Below are positions 45,932 through 54,708 of a DNA stretch of 64,000 bases, piece after piece; within the stretch, counting starts at the first letter, position 1; each line of letters begins with the position of its first letter. Source of the DNA: Flavobacteriales bacterium (GTDB taxonomy: Bacteria; Bacteroidota; Bacteroidia; Flavobacteriales_E; Vicingaceae); the NCBI GenBank assembly GCA_020635795.1, contig JACJZD010000001.1:443001-507000 (forward strand), read 5' to 3'. The translations under genes and the position numbers were made by a program. Below the pieces are notes generated by a model, which saw only the letters and a program-made list of their open reading frames with translations, had not been told where the DNA came from and searched no databases.

Positions 45932-48379
45932 TTAGTTTGCTATCAAAACAGCATCTTTAACCTTTTGTTTCAGTAGTGCTAGGTTTACTACTTCAATCAT
46001 ATTCTTAACATAATGAAAAGTTAGACCTTCTAGGTATTTTTGATTGATTTCTAAAATGTCTTTTTTGTTGTCTTCCGATAAAATAATTTCTTTAATATCA
46101 GCACGTTTTGCAGCCAATATTTTTTCTTTAATTCCACCTACTGGTAACACTCTTCCTCTTAAAGTAATTTCGCCAGTCATGGCTAATTTATTTTTTACTT
46201 TACGTTGAGTAAATGCCGATGCTAAAGCAGTTAACATGGTAATTCCTGCCGAAGGACCATCTTTTGGAGTTGCTCCTTCTGGCACATGGATATGAATATC
46301 CCATTTTTCAAATGCAGAAGAATCTAACCCAATTAAATCGGAATGAGCTTTTAAATAAGCTAATGCAATTACAGCAGATTCTTTCATTACATCACCTAAA
46401 TTTCCGGTAAGGGTTAGTTTGCCTTTTCCTTTGCTCAAACTGGTTTCGATAAATAAAATATCACCACCTACCGAAGTCCACGCTAAACCAGTAACCACTC
46501 CAGCAACATCATTGCCTTGGTATTTATCTCTTGAATGTCCAGGTCCTAAAATAGCATGGAGCATATCAACAGTTGTTTTAGTAATTGTTTCGTCTTCCAT
46601 AGCAATCTGTTTGGCGGTATTTCTCACCACTTTTGCTAACGTTTTTTCTAATGAACGAACACCTGATTCACGCGTGTATTCGGTAATAATTTTTTCTATT
46701 ACCGCACTTGAAAGTTGCAAATCTTTTTTAGATAAGCCATGGTTTTTTAGCAGTTTAGGAATCAAGTGTTTTTTTGCAATTTCAATTTTTTCTTCTACTG
46801 TGTATCCTGTCATTTCAATAATCTCCATACGGTCGCGTAAAGCAGGTTGGATAGATGATAATGAGTTGGCAGTAGCAATAAACAAGACTTTTGATAAATC
46901 GTAATCCAGTTCTAAAAAATTATCGTAAAACGCATTGTTTTGTTCTGGGTCTAATACTTCCAATAAAGCCGAAGAAGGATCACCTTGATGGCTATTTCCT
47001 AATTTGTCGATTTCGTCTAAAACAAAAACAGGGTTAGAAGAATCTACTTTTTTAATGTTTTGGATAACTCTACCGGGCATTGCACCAATGTAAGTTTTTC
47101 TGTGACCTCTTATCTCTGCTTCATCACGTAAACCACCTAACGACATTCTCACGTATTTTCTTCCTAGCGCTTCAGCAACAGATTTTCCTAATGAAGTTTT
47201 ACCAACTCCCGGAGGGCCGTATAAACAAAGAATTGGTGATTTCATGTCGCCTTTTAGTTTTAAAACCGCTAAATGTTCAACAATACGTTCTTTTACTTTT
47301 TCTAAACCAAAATGGTCGCGGTCTAATATTTTTTGTGCTCGTTTAAGGTCAAAGTTGTCTTTGGTATAATATAGCCAAGGTAATTCAACCAAGGTTTCAA
47401 TATAGTTTAACTGCACCGAATATTCAGCAGCTTGCGGATTTAATCGAGCTAATTTTTCAATTTCTTTGTCAAAACGTTTTTGAACTTCTTTTGTCCATTT
47501 TTTCTTGCTCGCTTTTTTCTTTAAATCTTCAATTTCTTGTTGTTGAGGGTCGCCACCTAGTTCTTCTTGAATTTGCTTTATTTGTTGGTTCAAAAAATAC
47601 TCACGTTGTTGGCGGTCTAAATCGTGTCGAACTTTTGATTGAATATCGTTTTTTAGTTCCAACAACTGAAGTTCTTTTGTTAGATGACTCAATAATTTAT
47701 GGGCTCTTTCGGTAAGTTCAGGAACTTCGAGTAATTGCTGCTTTTCGGCAACACTACCTTTCATGTTCGAGGCAATAAAATTGATTAAAAATGTAGGGCT
47801 TTCTATATTTTTAATGGCAAAAGTAGCTTCGGTAGGTATATTGGGCGATTGTTCAATAATTTGTGATGCAAGGTCTTTTATAGAGCTAACCAATGCATTA
47901 AAGTTTTTACCCTTTGGCTTTTCTTGTTGATTAAAAGGTTCAATATTGGCTTTTAAGTATGGCTCAGTTTGAGTTACTTCTTTAATTTTAAACCGTTTTT
48001 TACCCTGAATAATTACGGTAGTGTTTCCGTCGGGCATGCGCAACATTTTTAAGATTAATGCTACTGTACCAATTTTGTTTAAGTCTTTCTCTTCAGGGTC
48101 TTCAATAGTATCATTTTTTTGAGCAACAACACCTAGGGTTTTATTTCCTTGATATGCATCTTTAATCAATTTGATAGATTTATCTCTACCTACTGTAATT
48201 GGAATAACCACTCCAGGAAATAAAACAGTGTTTCTTAACGGTAATATTGGCAGTTCTTTAGGAATACTTTCAGAATTCATTTGCTCCTCATCATCCGCAG
48301 AAAGTAAAGGAATAAATTCTGCTTCATCGTCAATCATGTTGCTTATGGCTAAATTTTTAAAATCAAAATTATCGTTCAT
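45932..48379 (-). CDS. lon: ATP-dependent protease Lon (endopeptidase La)
   Basis: The 815-residue protein has the LonN substrate domain (~40-240), a coiled coil, an AAA+ module with the Walker A site GPPGVGKTSLGKS and Walker B FVLDEIDKLG, and the protease domain with catalytic Ser in PKDGPSAGITM and Lys in GRVLPVGGIKEKILAAKR. It degrades misfolded and regulatory proteins in the cytoplasm. A palindrome near the presumed transcription start could be an operator. The start at ATG 48379 gives the normal length. Confidence 0.96.
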   Translation of the reverse strand: MNDNFDFKNLAISNMIDDEAEFIPLLSADDEEQMNSESIPKELPILPLRNTVLFPGVVIPITVGRDKSIKLIKDAYQGNKTLGVVAQKNDTIEDPEEKDLNKIGTVALILKMLRMPDGNTTVIIQGKKRFKIKEVTQTEPYLKANIEPFNQQEKPKGKNFNALVSSIKDLASQIIEQSPNIPTEATFAIKNIESPTFLINFIASNMKGSVAEKQQLLEVPELTERAHKLLSHLTKELQLLELKNDIQSKVRHDLDRQQREYFLNQQIKQIQEELGGDPQQQEIEDLKKKASKKKWTKEVQKRFDKEIEKLARLNPQAAEYSVQLNYIETLVELPWLYYTKDNFDLKRAQKILDRDHFGLEKVKERIVEHLAVLKLKGDMKSPILCLYGPPGVGKTSLGKSVAEALGRKYVRMSLGGLRDEAEIRGHRKTYIGAMPGRVIQNIKKVDSSNPVFVLDEIDKLGNSHQGDPSSALLEVLDPEQNNAFYDNFLELDYDLSKVLFIATANSLSSIQPALRDRMEIIEMTGYTVEEKIEIAKKHLIPKLLKNHGLSKKDLQLSSAVIEKIITEYTRESGVRSLEKTLAKVVRNTAKQIAMEDETITKTTVDMLHAILGPGHSRDKYQGNDVAGVVTGLAWTSVGGDILFIETSLSKGKGKLTLTGNLGDVMKESAVIALAYLKAHSDLIGLDSSAFEKWDIHIHVPEGATPKDGPSAGITMLTALASAFTQRKVKNKLAMTGEITLRGRVLPVGGIKEKILAAKRADIKEIILSEDNKKDILEINQKYLEGLTFHYVKNMIEVVNLALLKQKVKDAVLIAN

Positions 48380-48403
48380 GTTCTATTTTGTTAAGTCAAT
48401 ATG

Positions 48404-48429
48404 GCAGCATTAAACGTATTAAATGCTGC
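48404..48429 (-). promoter_or_regulatory. Palindrome at the presumed lon transcription start
   Basis: An 8-bp perfect inverted repeat GCAGCATT...AATGCTGC with a 10-bp centre lies 25-50 bp upstream of the lon ATG. On the minus strand it is directly preceded by TATTATTTG, similar to a -7 box with one extra base. The position fits an operator or a leader hairpin. It does not match the CIRCE element. Confidence 0.35.
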
Positions 48430-48540
48430 AAATAATAAGTGTATAAGTATTTTTCAAGACTCGTGCCACAATTCGAAAACGGAAATATTGGCTTTTTTTG
48501 ACACGAATTTCACAAATTGATTTTTTATTAATGATTAAAA

Positions 48541-49062
48541 TCAATTGTTAAATATATTATAAAAGCTTTGTCGTCTTCCACTTGAACCTGCGCCTAAAAT
48601 AAAAATATTGCCACCTTCTATCCAAAAATGATCTATGATCAAATCATTCTCTTTAGTTAAGCCAATCCTAATATTAAGGATATTCTTTTTGCTATAAATA
48701 ATTGGAAAAATAGGAGGGAATTCTTTCCTTTCATTTCTTAAATATAAATCATAGAACCCTTTTTTTGTGAATTTTCCATTAAACTGGGCTTCTTTTAAAA
48801 TATTATGTTCGTAATATTTAATAATTAAGTTTTCAGATTTACTGAATTCAATCCAAATAGTATCACTTTGAGCATTTCTGATTTCAAAGGTGTTTAATAA
48901 ATCTGGAGATCCATATTTTCGACCTTTTATTTTATGATGATTATTACTAATGAATCCTTTAAAAGTACTATCTATAAATTTCAATTTAGATTTCCTAATA
49001 CCCATGCTAGAACACGCAGTTAGTAATGAAATGATGAAAAATATTAAAATAGATTTTTTCAA
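48541..49062 (-). CDS. Small lipoprotein of unknown function
   Basis: The 173-residue protein has a lipoprotein signal peptide with lipobox LLTAC (Cys17) and TTG start at 49062. The mature part is mixed beta with Lys/Asn-rich text (FIDSTFKGFISNNHHKIKGRKYG) and no domain I know. It lies just downstream of the GlmU-family gene on the same strand (31 bp away). Confidence 0.65.
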   Translation of the reverse strand: MKKSILIFFIISLLTACSSMGIRKSKLKFIDSTFKGFISNNHHKIKGRKYGSPDLLNTFEIRNAQSDTIWIEFSKSENLIIKYYEHNILKEAQFNGKFTKKGFYDLYLRNERKEFPPIFPIIYSKKNILNIRIGLTKENDLIIDHFWIEGGNIFILGAGSSGRRQSFYNIFNN

Positions 49063-49093
49063 TTTTTGTGGTTTAAGGAACTGTTATTTCGTA

Positions 49094-50272
49094 TTAGTTC
49101 CTGTATTTTTTGGTAAGCTCAAAAATATTGCTGAGTATATCTTTATCAGTAGCGGTTAAATCAATACCTCTTCGATGCATAACTTGCTCTGCTACTTCGA
49201 ATGCCTTATCGGTTCGGTAGGTTTCAAATCCTGAAGCTCCACCCCAACTGAATGAAGGAATAAAGTTTGGAGGGAAATTACCTCCAAAAATATTTGCAAA
49301 AACCCCAACAACAGTACCTGTGTTAAACATGGTGTTGATGCTACATTTTGAATGATCACCCATAATTAAACCACAAAACTGTAAGCCTGTTTTTTCTAGT
49401 TTTTCAGTTTTATAGTTCCAAAGTTTAACCTCGGCATAATTGTTTTTTAGGTTAGAGTTATTGGTATCAGCACCTAAATTACACCATTCGCCAATTACTG
49501 AATTACCAAGAAACCCATCATGACCTTTGTTGGAATAGCCTAAAACAACACTATTGGTAACTTCTCCACCCACTTTACTGTGAGGGCCTATGGTGGTTGC
49601 TCCATAAATTTTTGTGCCTAATTTTAATGTTGCATGTTCGCAAAGTGCTAAAGGACCTCGAACCAAGCTGCCTTCCATAATTTCGGCATCTGCACCAATG
49701 TAAATCGGACCAGTAGTGGAATTTAAAATTGCTGCTTCTACTTTTGCACCTTCTTCAACAAAAATGTTATTGCCAATTATTGTGTTGGTAGATGACAGTT
49801 TTTGTGATGTTCTGTTTTTTGTTAGTAAGTCAAAATCTTGTTGAATTGCAGTTTCGTTTTTAGAGAAAATATCGGTTATCTTATCAATTTTGGTAATGGT
49901 AGAGTTGGTTGGTTTGGGAGAGAAGTTCATCGTATTTACTACTTCAAAAGCAGTGTTGTTTCCTGTATTGGCAGCAATAATGGTATTTGAATACACCAAA
50001 ATTTCGTTTGCTTTTAGGTTTTTTATTTCTGCAATTAAATTTTCGTTGGGGAATACACTTGCGTTAATCCAAATGTTGGTTACATTTTCTTTAAAACGAA
50101 GTGGATATTTTTTTGAAAGGTACTCGACTGTTTTTGATGAGGTTTTTACTCCAAACTGTTTTTCCCATTTCTCACGAATGGTTAAAATGCCAATTCGTAA
50201 ATCGGCAACAGTTCGGGTAAATGTTAAAGGTAAAAATTGCTCTCTATCTTCTTCAAAAAATATGATATTCAT
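49094..50272 (-). CDS. GlmU-family sugar nucleotidyltransferase-like protein
   Basis: The 392-residue protein begins NIIFFEEDREQFLPLTFTRTVADLRIG, the hallmark of the Bacteroidota GlmU-family protein, and ends in a left-handed beta-helix of hexapeptide repeats (VEAAILNSTTGPIYIGADAEI and LGTKIYGATTIGPHSKVGGE). It resembles the bifunctional GlmU but lacks the GlmU LAAGxGTRMxS nucleotide loop at its N-terminus, so its nucleotidyltransferase activity is doubtful. A role in nucleotide-sugar or cell-envelope precursor metabolism is likely. Confidence 0.85.
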   Translation of the reverse strand: MNIIFFEEDREQFLPLTFTRTVADLRIGILTIREKWEKQFGVKTSSKTVEYLSKKYPLRFKENVTNIWINASVFPNENLIAEIKNLKANEILVYSNTIIAANTGNNTAFEVVNTMNFSPKPTNSTITKIDKITDIFSKNETAIQQDFDLLTKNRTSQKLSSTNTIIGNNIFVEEGAKVEAAILNSTTGPIYIGADAEIMEGSLVRGPLALCEHATLKLGTKIYGATTIGPHSKVGGEVTNSVVLGYSNKGHDGFLGNSVIGEWCNLGADTNNSNLKNNYAEVKLWNYKTEKLEKTGLQFCGLIMGDHSKCSINTMFNTGTVVGVFANIFGGNFPPNFIPSFSWGGASGFETYRTDKAFEVAEQVMHRRGIDLTATDKDILSNIFELTKKYRN

Positions 50273-50306
50273 AAAAATAGTTTGTTTGCGAAAATTACTA
50301 AAATAA

Positions 50307-50337
50307 AAAAGTCCTGATAAATATTATCAGGACTTTT
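50307..50337 (-). terminator. Terminator of the L31 gene
   Basis: A 10-bp inverted repeat (50311-50320 with 50324-50333, loop ATA) is flanked by A and T runs. On the minus strand it follows the L31 stop and ends in a T tract, the pattern of an intrinsic terminator. Confidence 0.75.
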
Positions 50338-50356
50338 CTTATAATGAGTTTGAAAA

Positions 50357-50611
50357 CTATTTAGCGTGTTTTGCGTAACGGCTTTTGAATTTGTCAATTC
50401 TACCAGCAGTATCAACCAATTGCATTTTACCAGTGTAAAACGGGTGAGAAGTATGAGAAATCTCTAACTTCACAACTGGGTATTCGTTACCATCTTCCCA
50501 AGTAATAGTTTCTTTAGTTTCTGCAGTAGATTTGCAAATAAAAGAGTAATCATTAGACATATCTTTAAATACAACTAATCTGTAATTTTCTGGGTGTATT
50601 CCTTTTTTCAT
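50357..50611 (-). CDS. rpmE2: Type B 50S ribosomal protein L31
   Basis: The 84-residue protein has the L31 signature KKGIHPENYRLVVFKDMSNDYSF and HTSHPFYTGKMQLVDTAGRIDKFKSRY. It lacks the zinc-binding CxxC of type A L31 (no Cys pair), so it is the type B form, which in other bacteria is favoured when zinc is scarce. It is transcribed alone, with a promoter upstream and terminator downstream. Confidence 0.95.
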   Translation of the reverse strand: MKKGIHPENYRLVVFKDMSNDYSFICKSTAETKETITWEDGNEYPVVKLEISHTSHPFYTGKMQLVDTAGRIDKFKSRYAKHAK

Positions 50612-50649
50612 CGTTCTTTAATTTTAATCTGTTCTTTCAAAAGCGGTCG

Positions 50650-50657
50650 CAAATGTA
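50650..50657 (-). promoter_or_regulatory. -7 promoter box of the L31 gene
   Basis: On the minus strand the sequence reads TACATTTG, a full TAnnTTTG match, 38 bp upstream of the L31 start. The -33 element is not clear. Confidence 0.45.
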
Positions 50658-50758
50658 ATCATTTTTGGGAAGAAAAAAATATTTTATTTAAATAATTATT
50701 TTTCTGTTCGGTTTTGTAAAAGTAATGATAATCAATACATCATTTTAACTGATAAAGC

Positions 50759-53017
50759 TTATTTGAAAAATTGATAACGAACACCTATAAAACCTCTTAT
50801 TCCTTGATTTGGGGCGTACATATATGTGGGGTCGAAAGTATAACCATTTGGGTTGTCGGGAGAATTCACATTTTTATCAAAAGGGTCATTTGGTCGTAAA
50901 ATAGAATATTTTGGAGGAGTAAAGTTTAGTAAATTTTTAACTCCGGCATAAATCTCCCATCCTTTTTCAAAGGTTTTGGTTATTTGTATGTTTTGTATAC
51001 TATACCAGCTTGAATATTCGGGTCTATAATCGTTTTCTACCAACGGTAACTTCATAGGTCCGTATAAATTACCACTATAATCAATTTTAATGTTCGGTTT
51101 GTAAAACTTGTAGCTTACGGTATAAGTTCCTGATACTTTTTCGGTAAGCAATTGTACATTTCTTTCGAGATGTCCATCTTCATTTTTATTCATTTGGTAA
51201 ACATCTAAAAAGGTAGCTCCTAAAATTATCTTAATAGGAGTTTTAAAATCGAGAGTGGTGTTAAAACTAAAACCTTGCGAAACAGCATAACCATCGAGGT
51301 TGTCGTAAATTATTTTAGTTTCATCAGAGAGGTAATCAGGTGTTATTTTGTTGCAGAAGTATGTGTAAAAAACACTTGCATCTAAATTCACAAACCCAAA
51401 ATTGGTATTTATAAATTTTTGATAATTAAGGTTTCCGTTATAACTAGTTTCGGGGTTTAATTTATTTTTAATGTCAACAGTTCGGGCTCCACTAAACGCT
51501 GCGTGTTCTTCAGTAAATAAATTTACCACACGGTAACCTGTACCAAAACTTACTCTAAAATGATTTAATTCTGTTGGCGACCATTTATAGCTTACTCTTG
51601 GGGTAGTAATTAAACCATGTCTGGTATCATTGTCTAATCTTACACCAAGTAGAAGTTTATGTTTTTCGTTTATAGAGTAGTCGTCTTGTACAAATAATCC
51701 GGGTAAAAAGGTTTTCTCGGGAGCATTAATAATTTTGGTTGTTTCTACTTTTTGTGTAGCAAGAGTATTGTCGTCGTAATAATTAAAACGAAAGGCTGTT
51801 CCAATTTTGAATAAATGAACATCTTTTACTCGTTTATCCCAATAAAATTGAGCAAATGCTATATTTTGTTTTGCTTGGTAAGGCATGTTTCCATAAGCTG
51901 AATTTTGGTTGTGGTCGGACAATGAAAATGAAGAGTAAATTTTTTCTTTTACTGGAAGTTGGTATTTACCAATAACTTCATACCTACTGGTATAAATGGA
52001 TTCACCATAAATACTGTCACCTCCTCTAAATTTGGGTTGCCATTGCATTTCACCACCCCAACGGTCTTCATAAATATATCTTATACCTATAGAGGCTTCT
52101 CGAAAATCGTTACGTTTAAAACTCCATTTGTTAAAGATGGATATTCTATCTTGAAGGGTAACATCGGTAAAGTTATCGCCATTTTTATCAATAGGGTTAG
52201 AGTAATTAAAATAGTTAATACCCAAAACGGTACTCGATTTTTTCAAATCTACTTTTGCAGAAACATCAGTATTTACTTCTAACCAACTGGTGGTAAAAAC
52301 ATCAAACGAAAAGTTGGGCGATTTTTCAGGAGTTTTTGTAATAACATTTATTAACCCTCCAACAGCTTCCGAACCATATAAGGTAGAAGCTGGTCCTTTT
52401 ACAACTTCCATTTGCTCAATCATGCTGTTTGGGATTCCATTGAGTCCATAAACTGAAGCTAATCCACCAATAATTGGCATACCATCAATGGTTACCATGG
52501 TGTACGGACCTTCCATTCCGTTAATGTGTACATCGCCAGTATTGCAAACACTACAATTTAGTTGAGGACGAACACCATTAACAATTTGTAAAGATTCAAA
52601 AAGGGCTGGTGTTGGATTTTTTTTGAAATAAACAGGAGTAAATACTTCTATCGGTGCTGCAGATTCAACAAGTTTTACCTCACTTAATGTACCAGATATG
52701 ACTACTTCATCCAATTTATGATCCATTTTCTCCATACTTGCATCAATATTGATGGTTGAATTTGGTTTTACTTCAATACTTTTTTTATAATTTTTAAATC
52801 CAATTGCGGAAACCTGGAGGGTATATTTTCCTGAAGGGATGTTCTCTAATTTAAATTTACCGTTTTCGTCACTTGCTGTTCCAAATGATGTGCCTATTAT
52901 TCCAATATTTGCATACGGAACGGCTTCTTTTTCAACTTTTATTATTCCAGAAACAGAACCTTTTGTTTGAGCAAAAAGAATGTTTGGTAAAAATGCCATT
53001 AAAACTAAAAATCTCAT
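50759..53017 (-). CDS. TonB-dependent outer-membrane receptor
   Basis: The 752-residue receptor has a signal peptide (1-16), a carboxypeptidase-regulatory-like domain (~17-105), a plug domain (~115-235; MEVVKGPASTLYGSEAVGGLINVIT) and a 22-strand-type barrel ending in RGFIGVRYQFFK. The plug has an unusual CSVCNTGDVHINGMEG segment with a CxxC pair. It lies divergent to a DtxR-type regulator with a perfect palindrome between, so it probably takes up a metal complex (iron, manganese or another) under that regulator's control. Substrate not deducible. Confidence 0.9.
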   Translation of the reverse strand: MRFLVLMAFLPNILFAQTKGSVSGIIKVEKEAVPYANIGIIGTSFGTASDENGKFKLENIPSGKYTLQVSAIGFKNYKKSIEVKPNSTINIDASMEKMDHKLDEVVISGTLSEVKLVESAAPIEVFTPVYFKKNPTPALFESLQIVNGVRPQLNCSVCNTGDVHINGMEGPYTMVTIDGMPIIGGLASVYGLNGIPNSMIEQMEVVKGPASTLYGSEAVGGLINVITKTPEKSPNFSFDVFTTSWLEVNTDVSAKVDLKKSSTVLGINYFNYSNPIDKNGDNFTDVTLQDRISIFNKWSFKRNDFREASIGIRYIYEDRWGGEMQWQPKFRGGDSIYGESIYTSRYEVIGKYQLPVKEKIYSSFSLSDHNQNSAYGNMPYQAKQNIAFAQFYWDKRVKDVHLFKIGTAFRFNYYDDNTLATQKVETTKIINAPEKTFLPGLFVQDDYSINEKHKLLLGVRLDNDTRHGLITTPRVSYKWSPTELNHFRVSFGTGYRVVNLFTEEHAAFSGARTVDIKNKLNPETSYNGNLNYQKFINTNFGFVNLDASVFYTYFCNKITPDYLSDETKIIYDNLDGYAVSQGFSFNTTLDFKTPIKIILGATFLDVYQMNKNEDGHLERNVQLLTEKVSGTYTVSYKFYKPNIKIDYSGNLYGPMKLPLVENDYRPEYSSWYSIQNIQITKTFEKGWEIYAGVKNLLNFTPPKYSILRPNDPFDKNVNSPDNPNGYTFDPTYMYAPNQGIRGFIGVRYQFFK

Positions 53018-53113
53018 CTTATTTTTATTTAGACTAATTATAAATAACTATGCAATATTCTATAAATAAAGGGAATTACTCAATACCGTTTTTGCGGTAT
53101 TTTTATTTTTCAA

Positions 53114-53121
53114 CAAAACTA
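53114..53121 (-). promoter_or_regulatory. -7 promoter box of the TonB receptor gene
   Basis: On the minus strand this reads TAGTTTTG, a full TAnnTTTG match, 97 bp upstream of the receptor ATG. The metal-regulator palindrome at 53130-53145 lies right where the -33 spacer would be. Confidence 0.45.
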
Positions 53122-53129
53122 AACATAAT

Positions 53130-53145
53130 TTTAGACATGTCTAAA
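53130..53145. promoter_or_regulatory. Perfect 16-bp palindrome, candidate DtxR/MntR-type operator
   Basis: TTTAGACATGTCTAAA is an exact palindrome between divergent TonB-receptor and DtxR-regulator genes. Its TTTAG...CTAAA frame resembles operators of the DtxR/MntR/TroR family. It overlaps the spacer of the receptor promoter and lies 32 bp upstream of the regulator's -7 box, so one bound dimer could repress both transcription units. Binding is inferred. Confidence 0.6.
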
Positions 53146-53176
53146 TTAATATTTTATATATGTTAAAAAATAGAAT

Positions 53177-53184
53177 TACCTTTG
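53177..53184 (+). promoter_or_regulatory. -7 promoter box of the DtxR regulator gene
   Basis: TACCTTTG matches TAnnTTTG exactly, 16 bp upstream of the regulator ATG. The -33 element is weak, around 53154-53158. Confidence 0.5.
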
Positions 53185-53200
53185 CCTAAATTCTAATTTT

Positions 53201-53860
53201 ATGAATTCTCTTGCGGAAGAAAATTATTTAAAAGCCTTATATAAACTTGGTGGTAAAACTAATGAGGTTCAAACTAACGCACTGGCAGATGAGTTAAGTA
53301 CAAAAGCATCATCGGTTACTGATATGATGAAAAAATTATCAGATAAAAAATTGGTGAATTACGAACCCTATAAAGGAGTTTCATTAACAAACAATGGGAG
53401 CGAAATTGCTTTATCTGTAATCCGAAAACACCGCTTGTGGGAAGTTTTTTTAGTTGATAAGTTGGCTTTTAAGTGGGATGAAGTGCACGAAATTGCAGAA
53501 CAATTAGAACATATACAGAGTGAAGATTTAATTGAAAAACTAGACGAGTTCCTTGATTATCCTAAATTTGATCCTCATGGTGATCCAATTCCAGATAAAG
53601 ACGGAAAAATTCAACAATATTTCAAACTTACACTATCTCAATTAGATAAAAAAGATAGGGCTATAGTTGTTGGAGTAAAAGAACACTCCAAATCGTATTT
53701 AAATTATTTAGATGAATTAGGACTTGGTTTGGGTGCAGAAATAGATGTTGAAGATAAGGTTGAGTTTGATTCTTCGATGAAAATTTCTATTAACAAACAA
53801 ACTCCAATAACTGTATCGAATCAGACTACAAAAAACTTATACATAAAAAAAATTAACTAA
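53201..53860 (+). CDS. DtxR family metal-dependent transcriptional regulator
   Basis: The 219-residue protein has a winged-helix domain (~1-65; NYLKALYKLGGKTNEVQTNALADEL, TKASSVTDMMKKLSDKKLV), a dimerisation and metal-binding domain (~66-140; VIRKHRLWEVFLVDKL, HEIAEQLEHIQSE, DPHGDPIPDKDG) and a FeoA-like C-terminal domain (~150-219). It senses Mn or Fe and represses uptake genes when metal is bound. Its stop overlaps the ZIP gene start (TAATG), so the two form an operon. A TonB receptor gene is divergently transcribed. Confidence 0.92.
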   Translation: MNSLAEENYLKALYKLGGKTNEVQTNALADELSTKASSVTDMMKKLSDKKLVNYEPYKGVSLTNNGSEIALSVIRKHRLWEVFLVDKLAFKWDEVHEIAEQLEHIQSEDLIEKLDEFLDYPKFDPHGDPIPDKDGKIQQYFKLTLSQLDKKDRAIVVGVKEHSKSYLNYLDELGLGLGAEIDVEDKVEFDSSMKISINKQTPITVSNQTTKNLYIKKIN

Positions 53861-54687
53861 TGTTAGACGAATTAAAAGCATTTTTTGAGACCATTGAAAG
53901 TCCAGTAAATCAAGCATTGTTAGCTTCTTTATTTACGTGGGGTTTAACAGCTTTAGGGGCATCTTTTGTTTTTTTCTTTAAAACAGTTAATAGAGCTGTT
54001 TTTGATGGAATGTTAGGTTTTACAGGCGGAGTAATGATTGCTGCAAGTTATTGGTCGCTATTAGCGCCATCTATAGAAATGGCAGAAAGCTCAGGTGTTA
54101 TACCTTGGTTGCCTGCTGCTGTTGGTTTTTCGGCGGGAGCATTGTTTTTATTTGCTTTAGATAAAGTAATGCCCCATTTGCACATTAATTTTAAAAAGGA
54201 TGAAACCGAAGGTATAAAAACCGAATGGCATCGTTCTACACTTTTGGTTTTAGCCATTACATTACATAATATACCCGAAGGTTTGGCAGTGGGTGTTTTG
54301 TTTGGAGGTGCTGCTGTTGGTTTTGAGGGTGCTACTTTAGGAGGAGCAATAGCTCTTGCCATTGGTATTGGCATTCAAAATTTTCCTGAAGGAATTGCTG
54401 TTTCAATGCCGTTGCGTCGACAAGGTTTGTCTCGATGGAAAAGTTTTAATTACGGACAACTTTCGGCAATTGTAGAGCCTGTTGCTGCAGTTTTGGGTGC
54501 TTGGGCAGTAATGACTTTTCAGCCCATATTACCTTATGCTTTGGCATTTGCAGCAGGGGCTATGATTTATGTGGTTATTGAAGAGGTTGTTCCTGAAACA
54601 CAACGGGATAGGTTTACTGATGTAGCAACCTTAGGTTTTATTGGAGGATTTCTTGTTATGATGATATTGGATGTTGCTCTAGGATAA
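53860..54687 (+). CDS. ZIP family divalent-metal transporter
   Basis: The 275-residue protein has eight TM segments and the ZIP metal sites HNIPEGLAVGVLFGG and QNFPEGIAVSMPLRR in TM4 and TM5, both with the conserved His/Asn-x-x-Glu pattern. GufA-like members move Zn, Mn or Fe into the cytoplasm. It is translationally coupled to the DtxR regulator. An acidic-histidine loop (MPHLHINFKKDETEG) lies between TM3 and TM4. Confidence 0.92.
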   Translation: MLDELKAFFETIESPVNQALLASLFTWGLTALGASFVFFFKTVNRAVFDGMLGFTGGVMIAASYWSLLAPSIEMAESSGVIPWLPAAVGFSAGALFLFALDKVMPHLHINFKKDETEGIKTEWHRSTLLVLAITLHNIPEGLAVGVLFGGAAVGFEGATLGGAIALAIGIGIQNFPEGIAVSMPLRRQGLSRWKSFNYGQLSAIVEPVAAVLGAWAVMTFQPILPYALAFAAGAMIYVVIEEVVPETQRDRFTDVATLGFIGGFLVMMILDVALG

Positions 54688-54708
54688 CACTAAAAATCAT
54701 AATTTTGT

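Noticed and set aside
46419..46904. 161-codon plus-strand ORF antisense to lon
   Set aside because: It is the mirror of the highly conserved AAA and protease domains of lon and has no signal or motif of its own.
54048..54374. 108-codon minus-strand ORF opposite the ZIP gene
   Set aside because: It is antisense to a well-supported transporter and its composition follows that of the real gene.
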